A stretch of 41,105 nucleotides of DNA from NCBI GenBank assembly GCA_019352135.1, contig JABBNX010000013.1, positions 1 through 41,105 on the forward strand, read 5' to 3'. Of the stretch, positions 33,490-41,105 are shown piece after piece (position 1 is the first letter of the stretch; every line of letters begins with the position of its first letter). This DNA comes from Pseudomonadota bacterium (GTDB lineage: Bacteria > Desulfobacterota > Desulfuromonadia > Geobacterales > Pseudopelobacteraceae). The notes under the pieces were generated by a model, which was not told where the DNA came from, made no database searches, and saw only the letters and a program-made list of their open reading frames with translations. A program made the translations under genes and the position numbers.

Positions 33490-36384
33490 TTGACGCGCAA
33501 ATACAGGATAATGATAGTTGAAGATGAGACCGCAACTGCACAAAGGCTCGGCAAGTCGCTGGCTCGTCTTGAGTACGATATCGTTGCGATAGTTGATAAT
33601 GGTATTGAAGCCATCGAGACGGCATCAACCGTGCTCCCGGACCTGATTCTGATGGACGTCACACTGAAGGGGGACATTGATGGTATCGCTGCCGCCAACC
33701 GGATTTGTACGGAAGTCGATATACCGATCATCTTTCTTACGGCGCATGGAGACGATGATACTTTTTCCCGGAGCAAAATCGCAAACTCTTTTGCCTTTCT
33801 TGAAAAACCGGTCAACCTTAATCATCTTAAGCACTGTGTCGAGATGGCCATTTACAAACAGACACAAGAACGTATCCATAACCAGATGCAGAAGGAACTT
33901 CATGAGAGCGAGTTGAAAACGCTTGCTCTGTTAAAGGCTATTCCGGATCTTATTTTTCGGTGCCGCAACGATGGCACCATCCTTTACTGCCAAAAGCCGA
34001 ACTCAACTGATTTTTCATTTATTCCCGACGACCTGATTGGAAAAAAAATTACTGATGTGCTGACCCCCGGGGCAGAAACTGCTAATTACAACAACATCAC
34101 TCAAGGACTTCAGTCTGACGATATGCAACTCTGTTTCAACTTTTCGGTACAAAGTGTGCCCCGTTATCTTGAGTTGCGTTCTGTTCGGAGTGGAGAAGAT
34201 GAAGTCCTGATTATCGTGCGGGATATCACCGAACAGCATTTGGCGGATGAAAAAATCCTACGCTATATGAGCGAACTTAAAACTTCGCAAGACCTGATTC
34301 TTCAGCAGTCTCATGAGATCATTGCGGCACACAATCAAGCTGAAACGGCGAATCAGGCAAAAAGTGATTTTTTGGCAACCATGAGCCATGAAATCCGCAC
34401 CCCAATGAACGGTGTCATCGGAATGTCTGATCTACTCTTGAAAACCGGATTGTCAGAACAACAGCTTCTGTTTGCCAATGGTATACTTAACTCTGCAACT
34501 ACTCTGCTTGATATTATTAACGATATTCTTGATTTCTCCAAAGTGGAGTCTGGAAAAGTTGAAATCAAACCGGTCCCTTTTGATTTACGCTCCGTATGTG
34601 AAAATGTGGGCGATCTCCTTGCTCCGAGAACTGTTGGTAAGCAGGTCGAGCTTATAATCTGTTATTCCCCTGAGATACCGACCCACTTGATCGGTGATGC
34701 GGGGCGTATCAGGCAGGTGTTGGTAAATCTTACCGGCAACGCGATTAAGTTTACCGATCATGGCCAAATAACTATTGATGTGGAATGTCTTGGCGCGAGC
34801 GGAAAGGAGACTTCTCTCAAGATAAAAGTCTCGGATACCGGCATCGGCATTCCGGAGGAGGGGCTCCCACTACTCTTTCAAAAATTCTATCAGGTGGATT
34901 CATCTCTGCACCGTCCGATTGGTGGTACCGGCCTTGGGCTTGCAATCAGCAAAAGCCTGGTCGAAATGATGGGGGGGGAGATTGGTGTTACTAGCAGCGT
35001 GGGCAAAGGTTCTACGTTCTGGTTTACCCTGACGTTGCCGCTTGATATGTCATGCCGGGCGGAAACAATATCACATTCCGAGCTCACCGGCATTCGCGTT
35101 CTGGTTGTAGATGACGTCCGGCAGAATCGTTTGATCCTTGCCAGATATCTTACCTCCTTGGGATTGCGCTGCAGTCTGGTTGCGTCGGGGGAGAAAGCAC
35201 TTAAAATGCTGAAAAGCGCACAGAGTAACGGTGATCCCTACGGGATTGCGCTCATTGACAGGAATATGCCGGATATGGATGGTGTAGAGCTTGGCGAAAA
35301 CATAAAAGCAGATAAACATATCAGCAAGACCCAGCTTATACTTCTCTCGCCACTTTCACATGACACCGGAAAGGTGCCTGATTTTCCGGATACTATTTTT
35401 TCTGCATTATTGTCCAAACCGATTCATCAACATCGGGTTATAGGCGCTGTTACCGTTGTTTCTCTCTGTATGCAGCAGAAAAATTACGGCACGTATGCCG
35501 AAAGCGATGCAAACGTGCATGTTGATCCGAAAGAAACGTCCTCTCGGGAAGATTTTGGGCAGGTGCGTGTTCTTGTCGCGGAGGATAATCCTTCCAGTCA
35601 GGTTGTCGCGGCCACCATGCTGCAGTTTATCGGCTGCAAGGCCGATGTAGTCTCATCCGGAAGGGCCGCCGTTGCAATGGTTCTTCAGCATACCTACGAT
35701 ATTGTATTGATGGACTGCAATATGCCGGATATGAATGGTTTTGAAGCTACCGATGAAATACGGCGGCTGGAGGGGAACAAGAAACACACTATTATTATTG
35801 CTCTCACTGCGAATGCCATCAAAGGGTTCCGGGAAAAATGCCTTGCAGCCGGGATGGATGATTATCTGAGTAAACCGATACGCTCCAGCACGTTGCAAGA
35901 GATTGTAACCCGCTGGGCAGTTCCGATTCGGCATTTTACTTCTCAGAATGCAGAGCCTCTTTGTGAGATGGACGGTCATGAAGCGTCTGCCGGGGCTGTT
36001 TTTGATGCGGCACGGTTACATAAGCTGTTGCGCATGTTCAAAAAAACGGGGAAAGACTTCGTACCGACAGTGGTGAAACCGTACCTGGAAAATGTCGAGA
36101 AAAACATACCGGCATTGTATGCAGCAGTTGAGGAGAAAAACTTTTCAGGAGTGTACAAAACAGCTCATTACCTGCTGGGGGGAAGCAGAAACCTGGGCTT
36201 GCAAAAACTTTCCGAAATCTGCACCGGTATTCAGGATAATGCCACTCGTGATAATCACGCCAACGTCCGAGAGCTTGTAATTGCTCTGGAGCGGGAACTG
36301 CCGTTGGTGAAGGCGTATGTTAACGATATGGGAGATAGTTGTGTGGTTGAAATGGATAGTTCGTCTTCTCTGCCATCTGCATAG
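33490..36384 (+). CDS. hybrid sensor histidine kinase, REC-PAS-HisKA-HATPase-REC-REC-Hpt
   Basis: Cytosolic phosphorelay kinase of 964 residues with no membrane segment. Order: receiver (IMIVEDE, Asp in LILMDVTL, Lys in LEKPVN, to about 120); PAS (about 140-260); HisKA with H box [18 protein letters not shown]; HATPase with N box LTGNAIKF and [26 protein letters not shown]; receiver 2 ([21 protein letters not shown]); receiver 3 ([23 protein letters not shown]); and a C-terminal Hpt with [13 protein letters not shown]. In the Hpt motif the usual Lys after His is Leu. A TTG start at 33490 is used, with GGGAGGG nine bases upstream. Its output is unknown; the tandem regulators nearby are candidates. 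Confidence 0.92.
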   Translation: MTRKYRIMIVEDETATAQRLGKSLARLEYDIVAIVDNGIEAIETASTVLPDLILMDVTLKGDIDGIAAANRICTEVDIPIIFLTAHGDDDTFSRSKIANSFAFLEKPVNLNHLKHCVEMAIYKQTQERIHNQMQKELHESELKTLALLKAIPDLIFRCRNDGTILYCQKPNSTDFSFIPDDLIGKKITDVLTPGAETANYNNITQGLQSDDMQLCFNFSVQSVPRYLELRSVRSGEDEVLIIVRDITEQHLADEKILRYMSELKTSQDLILQQSHEIIAAHNQAETANQAKSDFLATMSHEIRTPMNGVIGMSDLLLKTGLSEQQLLFANGILNSATTLLDIINDILDFSKVESGKVEIKPVPFDLRSVCENVGDLLAPRTVGKQVELIICYSPEIPTHLIGDAGRIRQVLVNLTGNAIKFTDHGQITIDVECLGASGKETSLKIKVSDTGIGIPEEGLPLLFQKFYQVDSSLHRPIGGTGLGLAISKSLVEMMGGEIGVTSSVGKGSTFWFTLTLPLDMSCRAETISHSELTGIRVLVVDDVRQNRLILARYLTSLGLRCSLVASGEKALKMLKSAQSNGDPYGIALIDRNMPDMDGVELGENIKADKHISKTQLILLSPLSHDTGKVPDFPDTIFSALLSKPIHQHRVIGAVTVVSLCMQQKNYGTYAESDANVHVDPKETSSREDFGQVRVLVAEDNPSSQVVAATMLQFIGCKADVVSSGRAAVAMVLQHTYDIVLMDCNMPDMNGFEATDEIRRLEGNKKHTIIIALTANAIKGFREKCLAAGMDDYLSKPIRSSTLQEIVTRWAVPIRHFTSQNAEPLCEMDGHEASAGAVFDAARLHKLLRMFKKTGKDFVPTVVKPYLENVEKNIPALYAAVEEKNFSGVYKTAHYLLGGSRNLGLQKLSEICTGIQDNATRDNHANVRELVIALERELPLVKAYVNDMGDSCVVEMDSSSSLPSA

Positions 36385-36389
36385 CTGTT

Positions 36390-37358
36390 TTATACCGATG
36401 CTGCAACAAACGGCAGACTAAAGACGACAGCATTACAGGATGAAACAATTATTTGCCGTGGCATATTTTGGAAAACTCTCTTTATTTCCTCTATGAAATT
36501 GCCAAACACCGGTGTTAATGCAGAGGTGTTGTTGACGATAAGGGTACGCATATAGGAGTGCTCAAAGCCGGTGGCGTGATGGGTGCGCAAGGCGCCTTCC
36601 TTCACCAGATCCTTGACGACGGACATGGATACGAAAGCGAGGCCATACCCTGCGAGTGCCGAACTGATAATCAGATGAAGGTCATCATAATAGATTATCC
36701 TCTTGAAATCCGCCAGATCCCTGCCCAATTTTTTCATGTTGTACTCAAGCACTTTGCTGGAACAGCATCCTTCCCTTCTGATGTAAAGATCATAAGACTC
36801 CAGATTATCAATGGTCATCTCCTCTTCCGTAATCGACAATTGTGGCGAACTGACAAAGACAACTTCATCTCCCGGCAGCTCAAAGGTTTCAAACTCAGCA
36901 AGATCATAATCCTTGTTATGTTCAATTACACCTACCTGGTACAGCCCCTTTTGCATTCCTTCTATAACCCTTTCCGGCATTTCAAAAAAGAACTTCAACT
37001 CCAGCATGTCAGGCTTGAGTATCATAAACCGCTTCATTATTTCAGGTAGGTACGTAATCCCAAAGGAAGGCGTGCAGCAGAAAGAAATTCCGGGTATGGT
37101 GGAAAGTCCGCAAAGATCGCTCTGCAGGTCGCTTTCAAGTTGCAATATTTTTTCAGCTTTTTCCATTACGATCCGACCCATATCGGTTGCAACCAGCACC
37201 GGTCCACTGCGGTCTATAAGTGAATGACCATACTGATCTTCCAGAAATTTGATTCTACGTGACACAGCAGACTGGGTGATAAAAAGATTTTCGGCCGCTT
37301 TGGAAAAGCTTCCGGTAATAATTGATTCTACAAGTGTGCGTAAATAAACGGTTTTCAT
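36390..37358 (-). CDS. LysR-family transcriptional regulator
   Basis: Regulator of 322 residues. The N-terminal winged helix-turn-helix reads SFSKAAENLFITQSAVSRRIKFLED (split here by its key residues AAENLFITQSAVSRRI), followed by the linker helix and an effector-binding domain with two lobes (FCCTPSFGITYLPEIMKRF, GVIEHNKDYDLAEFE, SALAGYGLAFVS). CAGGAGGACTCA precedes the ATG. It is divergent from the extHIJ genes across 527 bases, the classical LysR arrangement, so control of that operon is likely but inferred. Its stop is only five bases from the stop of the hybrid kinase. Confidence 0.92.
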   Translation of the reverse strand: MKTVYLRTLVESIITGSFSKAAENLFITQSAVSRRIKFLEDQYGHSLIDRSGPVLVATDMGRIVMEKAEKILQLESDLQSDLCGLSTIPGISFCCTPSFGITYLPEIMKRFMILKPDMLELKFFFEMPERVIEGMQKGLYQVGVIEHNKDYDLAEFETFELPGDEVVFVSSPQLSITEEEMTIDNLESYDLYIRREGCCSSKVLEYNMKKLGRDLADFKRIIYYDDLHLIISSALAGYGLAFVSMSVVKDLVKEGALRTHHATGFEHSYMRTLIVNNTSALTPVFGNFIEEIKRVFQNMPRQIIVSSCNAVVFSLPFVAASV

Positions 37359-37885
37359 TGAGTCCTCCTGTGAAACCTTGTTTTATTGCCTAACACGCAT
37401 AGCTTCATGATTAACTTTCATTTTCAAAATATCATATGTCCATATTAAGATACAGACGAAATCAGTGGCTGACGCGGTTTAAAAACTGAATGAGCAGTCT
37501 GCTCCATCTGAAAAACAGCAACGATGCGTCAAAGAAATACAAAAACGGCAGTGAAGTATCTGCTGTCCAGCGTAAAATTTCGCGAACGTCGCCTTCAACA
37601 GTGCCGCAGGCACACCTTCGACCTGCAAACCGGAGCAATGTAAATGATGTTTACCCTGATTCCATGCAACATGTTTTCAACAATGCAGAGTAAAACACTC
37701 TGCCACAAAAGCCCCTGTTTTACAATACCGACGGTTTAAATACCGTCGGTATTTTTATGTCATCTTGCCGAGTTTGCACCAGTCCGGCTACACATTATTC
37801 GAAGGGAGGTGAAGAGGGGAGAGATGTTGAAGCTGAAACGTCACAGTAACGGTTGTATTCTCACACATTTTTACGAGGAGGAATT
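37359..37885. other. LysR/extH intergenic region, possible structured leader RNA
   Basis: A 527-base gap. On the plus strand it holds a GTGCC/GGCAC hairpin (37601-37613), a GCAGAGT/ACTCTGC hairpin (37685-37703) and then a terminator (37724-37756), ending 129 bases before extH. A 67-codon frame at 37490-37693 lacks a ribosome site. The layout fits either a small RNA or an attenuator leader. No known riboswitch class was recognised. Confidence 0.45.
37724..37756 (+). terminator. intrinsic terminator upstream of extH
   Basis: A perfect 12-bp stem (AATACCGACGGT / ACCGTCGGTATT) with a 6-base loop, running into five T on the plus strand. The minus strand lacks a T run after it, so it is directional. 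No recognised gene precedes it. Confidence 0.8.
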
Positions 37886-39328
37886 ATGTCGGAAAAGATG
37901 ATGAAGAAGAGCAAAGTGCTGATCGCAGCCCTGCTTGGAACAGTAATGATTGCCGCGCTTACCATCTGGGGGTGCGGGACGAGCGGCTATGATAACCCTG
38001 CGGCAAGCGCCAGCATTACCACAACAAAGACGCTCAGTGGAAATGCACTCGTTACCGCTGCAGAGTTAAAGAGCTGGATTGACGAGGGAAAAGTCAATGC
38101 GCCGTTTGGAAACTACGACCGTGTTGTTATTCTTGATATGACGGGAACAACTGCAACGACTGTGACCGTGCCAGTCACGCCGGCCACAGTGCCTCCCACC
38201 TACACAACAACCACCATAATGGATGTTACAAAAAATCCTTACAATGCAACAGGTCACATTCCCGGTGCACAACTGATAGATGGAACGGGTCCACTTATGG
38301 CTAACCGTGCTGAAGGCCCGTTTAATATTACCGGCAGCATGGTCTGTACCGGTAAAACTATGGATACATTGATTCAACAATATGGAATTGACGGTAACAC
38401 CACAATTGTACTCACAACAACCAGCGGTGTCTCAAATGTGACAAGGGCCTACGCCACTTTCCGTTACTGGGGATTCCCCAAAAACCGCTTAAAGGTACTG
38501 AATGGAGGCAATGCCGCTTGGACAGCAGGACCGTATGCACTGACCAAAGCTGTTCCTGCTATTGCAGCCTCAAAATATAGTGTTGCTCCAGGGACCACAA
38601 CGCGAGTCAATACAGATATGCGTGCGTCGCTTAGTGAGATGATCGGCTACGTAAAAAGTATAGTTGCCGGCAACCCAAACAACGTCATTATACTTGATAC
38701 GATTCGACCGGCAACACAGATTACATCGACAACTGATCTTCTCGACTCCGGAAATACACCTTTCGAAGGTGCTATTAAAGGTTCCTACCGTTTCCCTGGC
38801 GGAGACGTGGTATCACCAACAACAGGTCTTTACTTCAAAGACGCTGATGCGTTAAAGGCGATGATCAGTGCTGGTACCGCTTTTGACAATACTACTCTTG
38901 GTGACACAACACGTGATGCAGCGAAAACCTTTGTAACCCAATGCAGGGCTGGTAACTTGGCCTCTCAGGCTTATTTCGCCCTCGACGGCATTGCTTACTA
39001 TGACTCAAATGTGGACGTCAAATGGTACGACGGTTCCTATGGTCAATGGAACCTGTGCGCCTCATCGGACCATGTTGCGCTGAATGGAACCAATGCCGGA
39101 GGCAAACTGGCAGTGGGCTCAATATGGGATACCACTTCACTGATGGATAAGCTGACATGGACTAAGGATCTTGTCCCTGCTAAGGCTGTTGTTGACTATG
39201 GAACTCGAGTGTTTACTGTTGAACCGAGTTTTGCTGAAGGCAACCAAGTAGAAACAGCAGATAAAGCATATCGCAGCCCCGTAACCACTGCCGTCGGCGG
39301 AGGAGCATCCGGCGGTGGCGGTTGTTAG
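37886..39328 (+). CDS. extH: ExtH-like rhodanese lipoprotein (selenite/tellurite or conduit operon)
   Basis: Exported lipoprotein of 480 residues. The signal VLIAALLGTVMIAALTIWGC ends at lipid-attachment Cys30. Two rhodanese-like domains follow. The first (about 55-220) ends with LKVLNGGNAAWTAG, but its active loop reads TTTSGVSNVT, without Cys. The second (about 240-390) has TQCRAGNLAS with Cys353, a proper active-loop Cys. The C-terminus is Gly-rich and ends in Cys: GGGASGGGGC. ACGAGGAGGAATT precedes ATG 37886. It is first of extH-extI-extJ, which in Geobacter relatives belongs to porin-cytochrome loci linked to metal or selenite reduction. Role of the sulfurtransferase fold there is not established. 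Confidence 0.85.
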   Translation: MSEKMMKKSKVLIAALLGTVMIAALTIWGCGTSGYDNPAASASITTTKTLSGNALVTAAELKSWIDEGKVNAPFGNYDRVVILDMTGTTATTVTVPVTPATVPPTYTTTTIMDVTKNPYNATGHIPGAQLIDGTGPLMANRAEGPFNITGSMVCTGKTMDTLIQQYGIDGNTTIVLTTTSGVSNVTRAYATFRYWGFPKNRLKVLNGGNAAWTAGPYALTKAVPAIAASKYSVAPGTTTRVNTDMRASLSEMIGYVKSIVAGNPNNVIILDTIRPATQITSTTDLLDSGNTPFEGAIKGSYRFPGGDVVSPTTGLYFKDADALKAMISAGTAFDNTTLGDTTRDAAKTFVTQCRAGNLASQAYFALDGIAYYDSNVDVKWYDGSYGQWNLCASSDHVALNGTNAGGKLAVGSIWDTTSLMDKLTWTKDLVPAKAVVDYGTRVFTVEPSFAEGNQVETADKAYRSPVTTAVGGGASGGGGC

Positions 39329-39349
39329 CCCTATTTATCATTCCAACTC

Positions 39350-39370
39350 CCCCCGCCTTGATAGCGGGGG
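39350..39370 (+). other. hairpin between extH and extI
   Basis: Seven base pairs (CCCCCGC / GCGGGGG) with a 7-base loop; no T run. Sits 21 bases after extH stop and 27 bases before extI. Probably a processing or partial-termination element that sets the ratio of lipoprotein to porin. Confidence 0.55.
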
Positions 39371-39397
39371 ATCATATCGCTGCAAAGGAGTGAATGC

Positions 39398-40603
39398 ATG
39401 ATTAAGATCACTAATACTGGAAGAATCCCGGCACTTGCCATCGGCCTGACCCTGATGGCCGGCACCGCCTTCGCCGGTCCGCAGATGACCTTCGGCCCGA
39501 ATGACGAGGGGACGCTGCAACTGGACTACAAAGGACAGTTCCAGATGACGGTCCGGGATACCGGATCGGGCGACAACAACACCGACACCACCACCAACTT
39601 CAACTTCCGCCGCAACCGCCTTGCCTTGATGGGAGCATATGGCGACATGCTGAGTCTCTACGTCCAGACGGAATACACCGAGGACCCGAACGTCACCACC
39701 CTCGGCGTCGCCAGCAGCAACCAGGGAACGGAATTCCAGCTCCTTGACGCCGTGATGCGCTTCAAGCTGAACGACAGCTTCCACGTAAACGTCGGCAAGT
39801 TCAAATACAACCTCTCCCGCGAAAACCTGGAAGCATGCGAAATGCCGCTGACTCTCGACCGGTCGCTCTTCATCCGTGCTCCCTACACCAGCACCAGGGA
39901 TATGGGGGTAGCGGTGTGGGGCAACCTGTTCAACGATATGTTCCAGTATCGCGCCGATGTCATGGAAGGGCGCAAAGCCGTATCCGGCGATACCGCTCCC
40001 AGCTCCAACTTCCGCTACTCCGTCCGGGGCCACGTCACACTGCTCGATCCTGAAAATGAATATGGCTACAAAGGCACCTACCTGGGGAAGAAAAAGGTTC
40101 TCACCTTTGGCGGCGCCTATCAGTACGAACCGGAAATTGCCTACGGCGATACGGTCTTGAAAACAGACAAAAAGGATTACAAAGCCTGGACGGTTGATGG
40201 TTTCTTCGAATATCCGCTGGAAGGGATCGGCACCGTCACCGCCTCTGCCGCCTATGAAGATATAAACCTCGATGACGCCTACAAAGGCGCTAACCCCGAC
40301 CTGGGGACCATCGGCCTCAACGGGCAGAAAAACGGCTGGTACACCAAAGCCGCCTACATGCTTCCCATGATACCGCTGCAGTTCTTCGGCCGTTATGAGA
40401 AATGGCAGTTTGCCTCACTGAACAACATCTTTGACCAGAAGATCGACTGGTACGGCGGTGGCGCCAACTACTACTTCCGTGACCAGAACCTGAAACTGAC
40501 CATGGAACTGTCACACACCGCCTTCGACAAACAAGGAACGGTCAGTGGAGTGATGAGCAAGGATTTCACAACATTCGTTACCCAGTTGCAGCTTATATTT
40601 TAG
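39398..40603 (+). CDS. extI: ExtI-like outer-membrane porin
   Basis: Outer-membrane barrel of 401 residues. Signal peptide to about residue 26 (LTLMAGTAFA-GP). Then strands typical of phosphate-selective-porin-like O/P barrels: FNFRRNRLALMGAYGDMLSLYVQTE, HVNVGKFKYNLSRENL, RDMGVAVWGNLF, YGGGANYYFRDQNLKLTMEL, ending in FVTQLQLIF with terminal Phe. TGCAAAGGAGTGAATGC precedes the ATG. GC-rich third positions (ACC, AAC, CTC) set it off from its neighbours and suggest high expression. Follows extH by 69 bases. In Geobacter the homologous porin is linked to selenite and tellurite reduction and to electron conduits. Confidence 0.88.
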   Translation: MIKITNTGRIPALAIGLTLMAGTAFAGPQMTFGPNDEGTLQLDYKGQFQMTVRDTGSGDNNTDTTTNFNFRRNRLALMGAYGDMLSLYVQTEYTEDPNVTTLGVASSNQGTEFQLLDAVMRFKLNDSFHVNVGKFKYNLSRENLEACEMPLTLDRSLFIRAPYTSTRDMGVAVWGNLFNDMFQYRADVMEGRKAVSGDTAPSSNFRYSVRGHVTLLDPENEYGYKGTYLGKKKVLTFGGAYQYEPEIAYGDTVLKTDKKDYKAWTVDGFFEYPLEGIGTVTASAAYEDINLDDAYKGANPDLGTIGLNGQKNGWYTKAAYMLPMIPLQFFGRYEKWQFASLNNIFDQKIDWYGGGANYYFRDQNLKLTMELSHTAFDKQGTVSGVMSKDFTTFVTQLQLIF

Positions 40604-40643
40604 TGCGTATGGGCAGGGAGAACGGTCTCCCTGCCCGAAAGCA
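40603..40643 (+). other. strong hairpin between extI and extJ
   Basis: A perfect 11-bp stem (GGGCAGGGAGA / TCTCCCTGCCC) with loop ACGG, extended by a second GTGC/GCAC stem across 4-base internal bulges. No T run follows. A stabilising hairpin at the 3' end of the porin message is the simplest reading. Confidence 0.7.
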
Positions 40644-40664
40644 CAACCACCGGGCGGACCAGCT

Positions 40665-41018
40665 ATGAACTACCTGAATATGATCGCAGTGACAATCGGA
40701 CTTTTACTGATGGCATGTCCTGCGCCGGCCGACGAAGTTGTCATCACGTACCGTTCCGGCAAGGTGCAGACCATCCCGGTCAACGATACAACTGATCCGG
40801 TTGAGCAGGTCAGTTATCGTAAGACTGAAAAGGCTGCACCGAACGCTCTACCCGGGTCACAGAATATCCCCGTCCGTTCGCCTTCCCCTTCCACTGAGAC
40901 AAAAACGCCTCAGCCGGAACAGGAGAAAGCGTCGACACAAAAAGCTCCGCAACCGGTCAAAAATTCGGACACACCCAATGTTAAATTCAAGTGGGCCCAA
41001 CCGATAGATGCCCAGTAG
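40665..41018 (+). CDS. extJ: ExtJ-like exported protein
   Basis: Small exported protein, 117 residues. Signal peptide MNYLNMIAVTIGLLLMACPAPA, possibly a lipoprotein because of MACPA near the cleavage site. A short strand pair (DEVVITYRSGKVQTIPV) is followed by a Pro/Ser/Thr/Lys-rich, probably disordered segment and a short conserved end, NVKFKWAQPIDAQ. Ribosome site is weak (GGCGGACCAGCT). Assigned mainly from order after extH and extI and its size. Function not established. Confidence 0.7.
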   Translation: MNYLNMIAVTIGLLLMACPAPADEVVITYRSGKVQTIPVNDTTDPVEQVSYRKTEKAAPNALPGSQNIPVRSPSPSTETKTPQPEQEKASTQKAPQPVKNSDTPNVKFKWAQPIDAQ

Positions 41019-41055
41019 CACAGCAATAAACCCAACATCAACAAAGGAGATTAAC

Positions 41056-41105
41056 ATGAAAAAAATCATCATCATGCTGGCCCTGTCGCTGTTTGCCGCT
41101 ACCGC
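41056..41105 (+). CDS. 5' end of an exported protein, next gene of the ext operon
   Basis: ATG 41056 with ACAAAGGAGATTAAC upstream starts MKKIIIMLALSLFAATA, a typical signal peptide, and runs off the window. In related ext loci the next genes encode multiheme cytochromes or similar exported proteins, so one is expected here; the visible part cannot show it. Confidence 0.75.
   Translation, partial: MKKIIIMLALSLFAAT

Noticed and set aside
37490-37693. 67-codon open frame between LysR and extH
   Set aside because: No ribosome site before its ATG, composition unlike a folded protein, and it spans one of the RNA hairpins; more likely non-coding leader or small RNA.
37601-37720. Possible known riboswitch (cyclic-dinucleotide or cobalamin type) in the extH leader
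   Set aside because: GCAAACC resembles part of the cyclic-dinucleotide class, but the remaining conserved elements and their order are absent.
39338-40033. 231-codon antisense frame within extI
   Set aside because: It is a by-product of the GC-rich third positions of extI; there is no ribosome site and the sequence is low in complexity for a protein.

Overview
The window reads as a chromosomal segment of a Gram-negative, multiheme-type anaerobe of the Desulfuromonadia (Geobacter/Pelobacter group). The evidence is the start of an extHIJ-type porin operon, otherwise known from selenite/tellurite reduction and outer-membrane electron conduits in Geobacter, together with PrsK/PrsR of the PEP-CTERM/exosortase system, several sigma-54 enhancer-binding regulators, an Aquifex-type aconitase and many outer-membrane barrels. 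This placement is inferred from gene content. No rRNA, tRNA, CRISPR array, insertion sequence or prophage was seen.

Layout. 1-2013: the tail of an unidentified gene, a small unknown gene, then a 6-phosphogluconate dehydrogenase and a universal stress protein on the minus strand. 2184-4239: two outer-membrane beta-barrel proteins. 4457-7678: an acrylyl-CoA-reductase-like enzyme and an old yellow enzyme (minus), divergent from a mesaconyl-CoA-hydratase-like hotdog protein (plus); this looks like a small module for unsaturated CoA or carbonyl compounds. 7795-9240: HU with a clear terminator, then a homocysteine S-methyltransferase-family enzyme. 9232-14039 (minus): a tightly coupled operon of GNAT acetyltransferase, M20 peptidase, HAD phosphatase, glycerol-1-phosphate dehydrogenase and probably an outer-membrane barrel. 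Three of these genes are fused or nearly fused by ATGA overlaps or tiny gaps.

14113-17832: an orphan NtrC-type response regulator divergent from an aconitase. The gap between them holds a near-consensus sigma-54 promoter (15740-15755) facing the aconitase and an inverted repeat (15667-15689) at enhancer distance, so this is probably a self-contained control unit. 18136-20630: a PPOX-fold protein, a monoheme cytochrome c, a Tat-exported superoxide-reductase-like protein, a small unknown protein and a zinc-ribbon thioredoxin; together they suggest periplasmic redox or oxygen defence. 20756-24052: pyruvate dehydrogenase E1 alpha, E1 beta and E2, without E3.

24138-36384 is dominated by signal transduction: PrsR and PrsK (minus), then two tandem sister NtrC-type regulators. 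The first sister has a degenerate receiver (Asp to Glu, Lys to Arg). These are followed by glmS (the entry step to amino sugars and so to exopolysaccharide and envelope), a small Cys-rich protein and a seven-module hybrid histidine kinase. 36390-41105: a LysR regulator divergent from the extH (rhodanese-like lipoprotein), extI (porin), extJ operon and the start of a further exported protein at the window edge. The 527-base LysR/extH gap contains a perfect terminator preceded by stacked hairpins but no convincing gene; it may be a leader attenuator or a small RNA.

The most notable points are the aconitase/sigma-54 unit, the cytochrome/Tat-superoxide-reductase pair, the pseudo-receiver in a regulator tandem, the glycerol-1-phosphate dehydrogenase operon, and the extH protein with its Gly-rich, Cys-terminated tail and structured upstream RNA.
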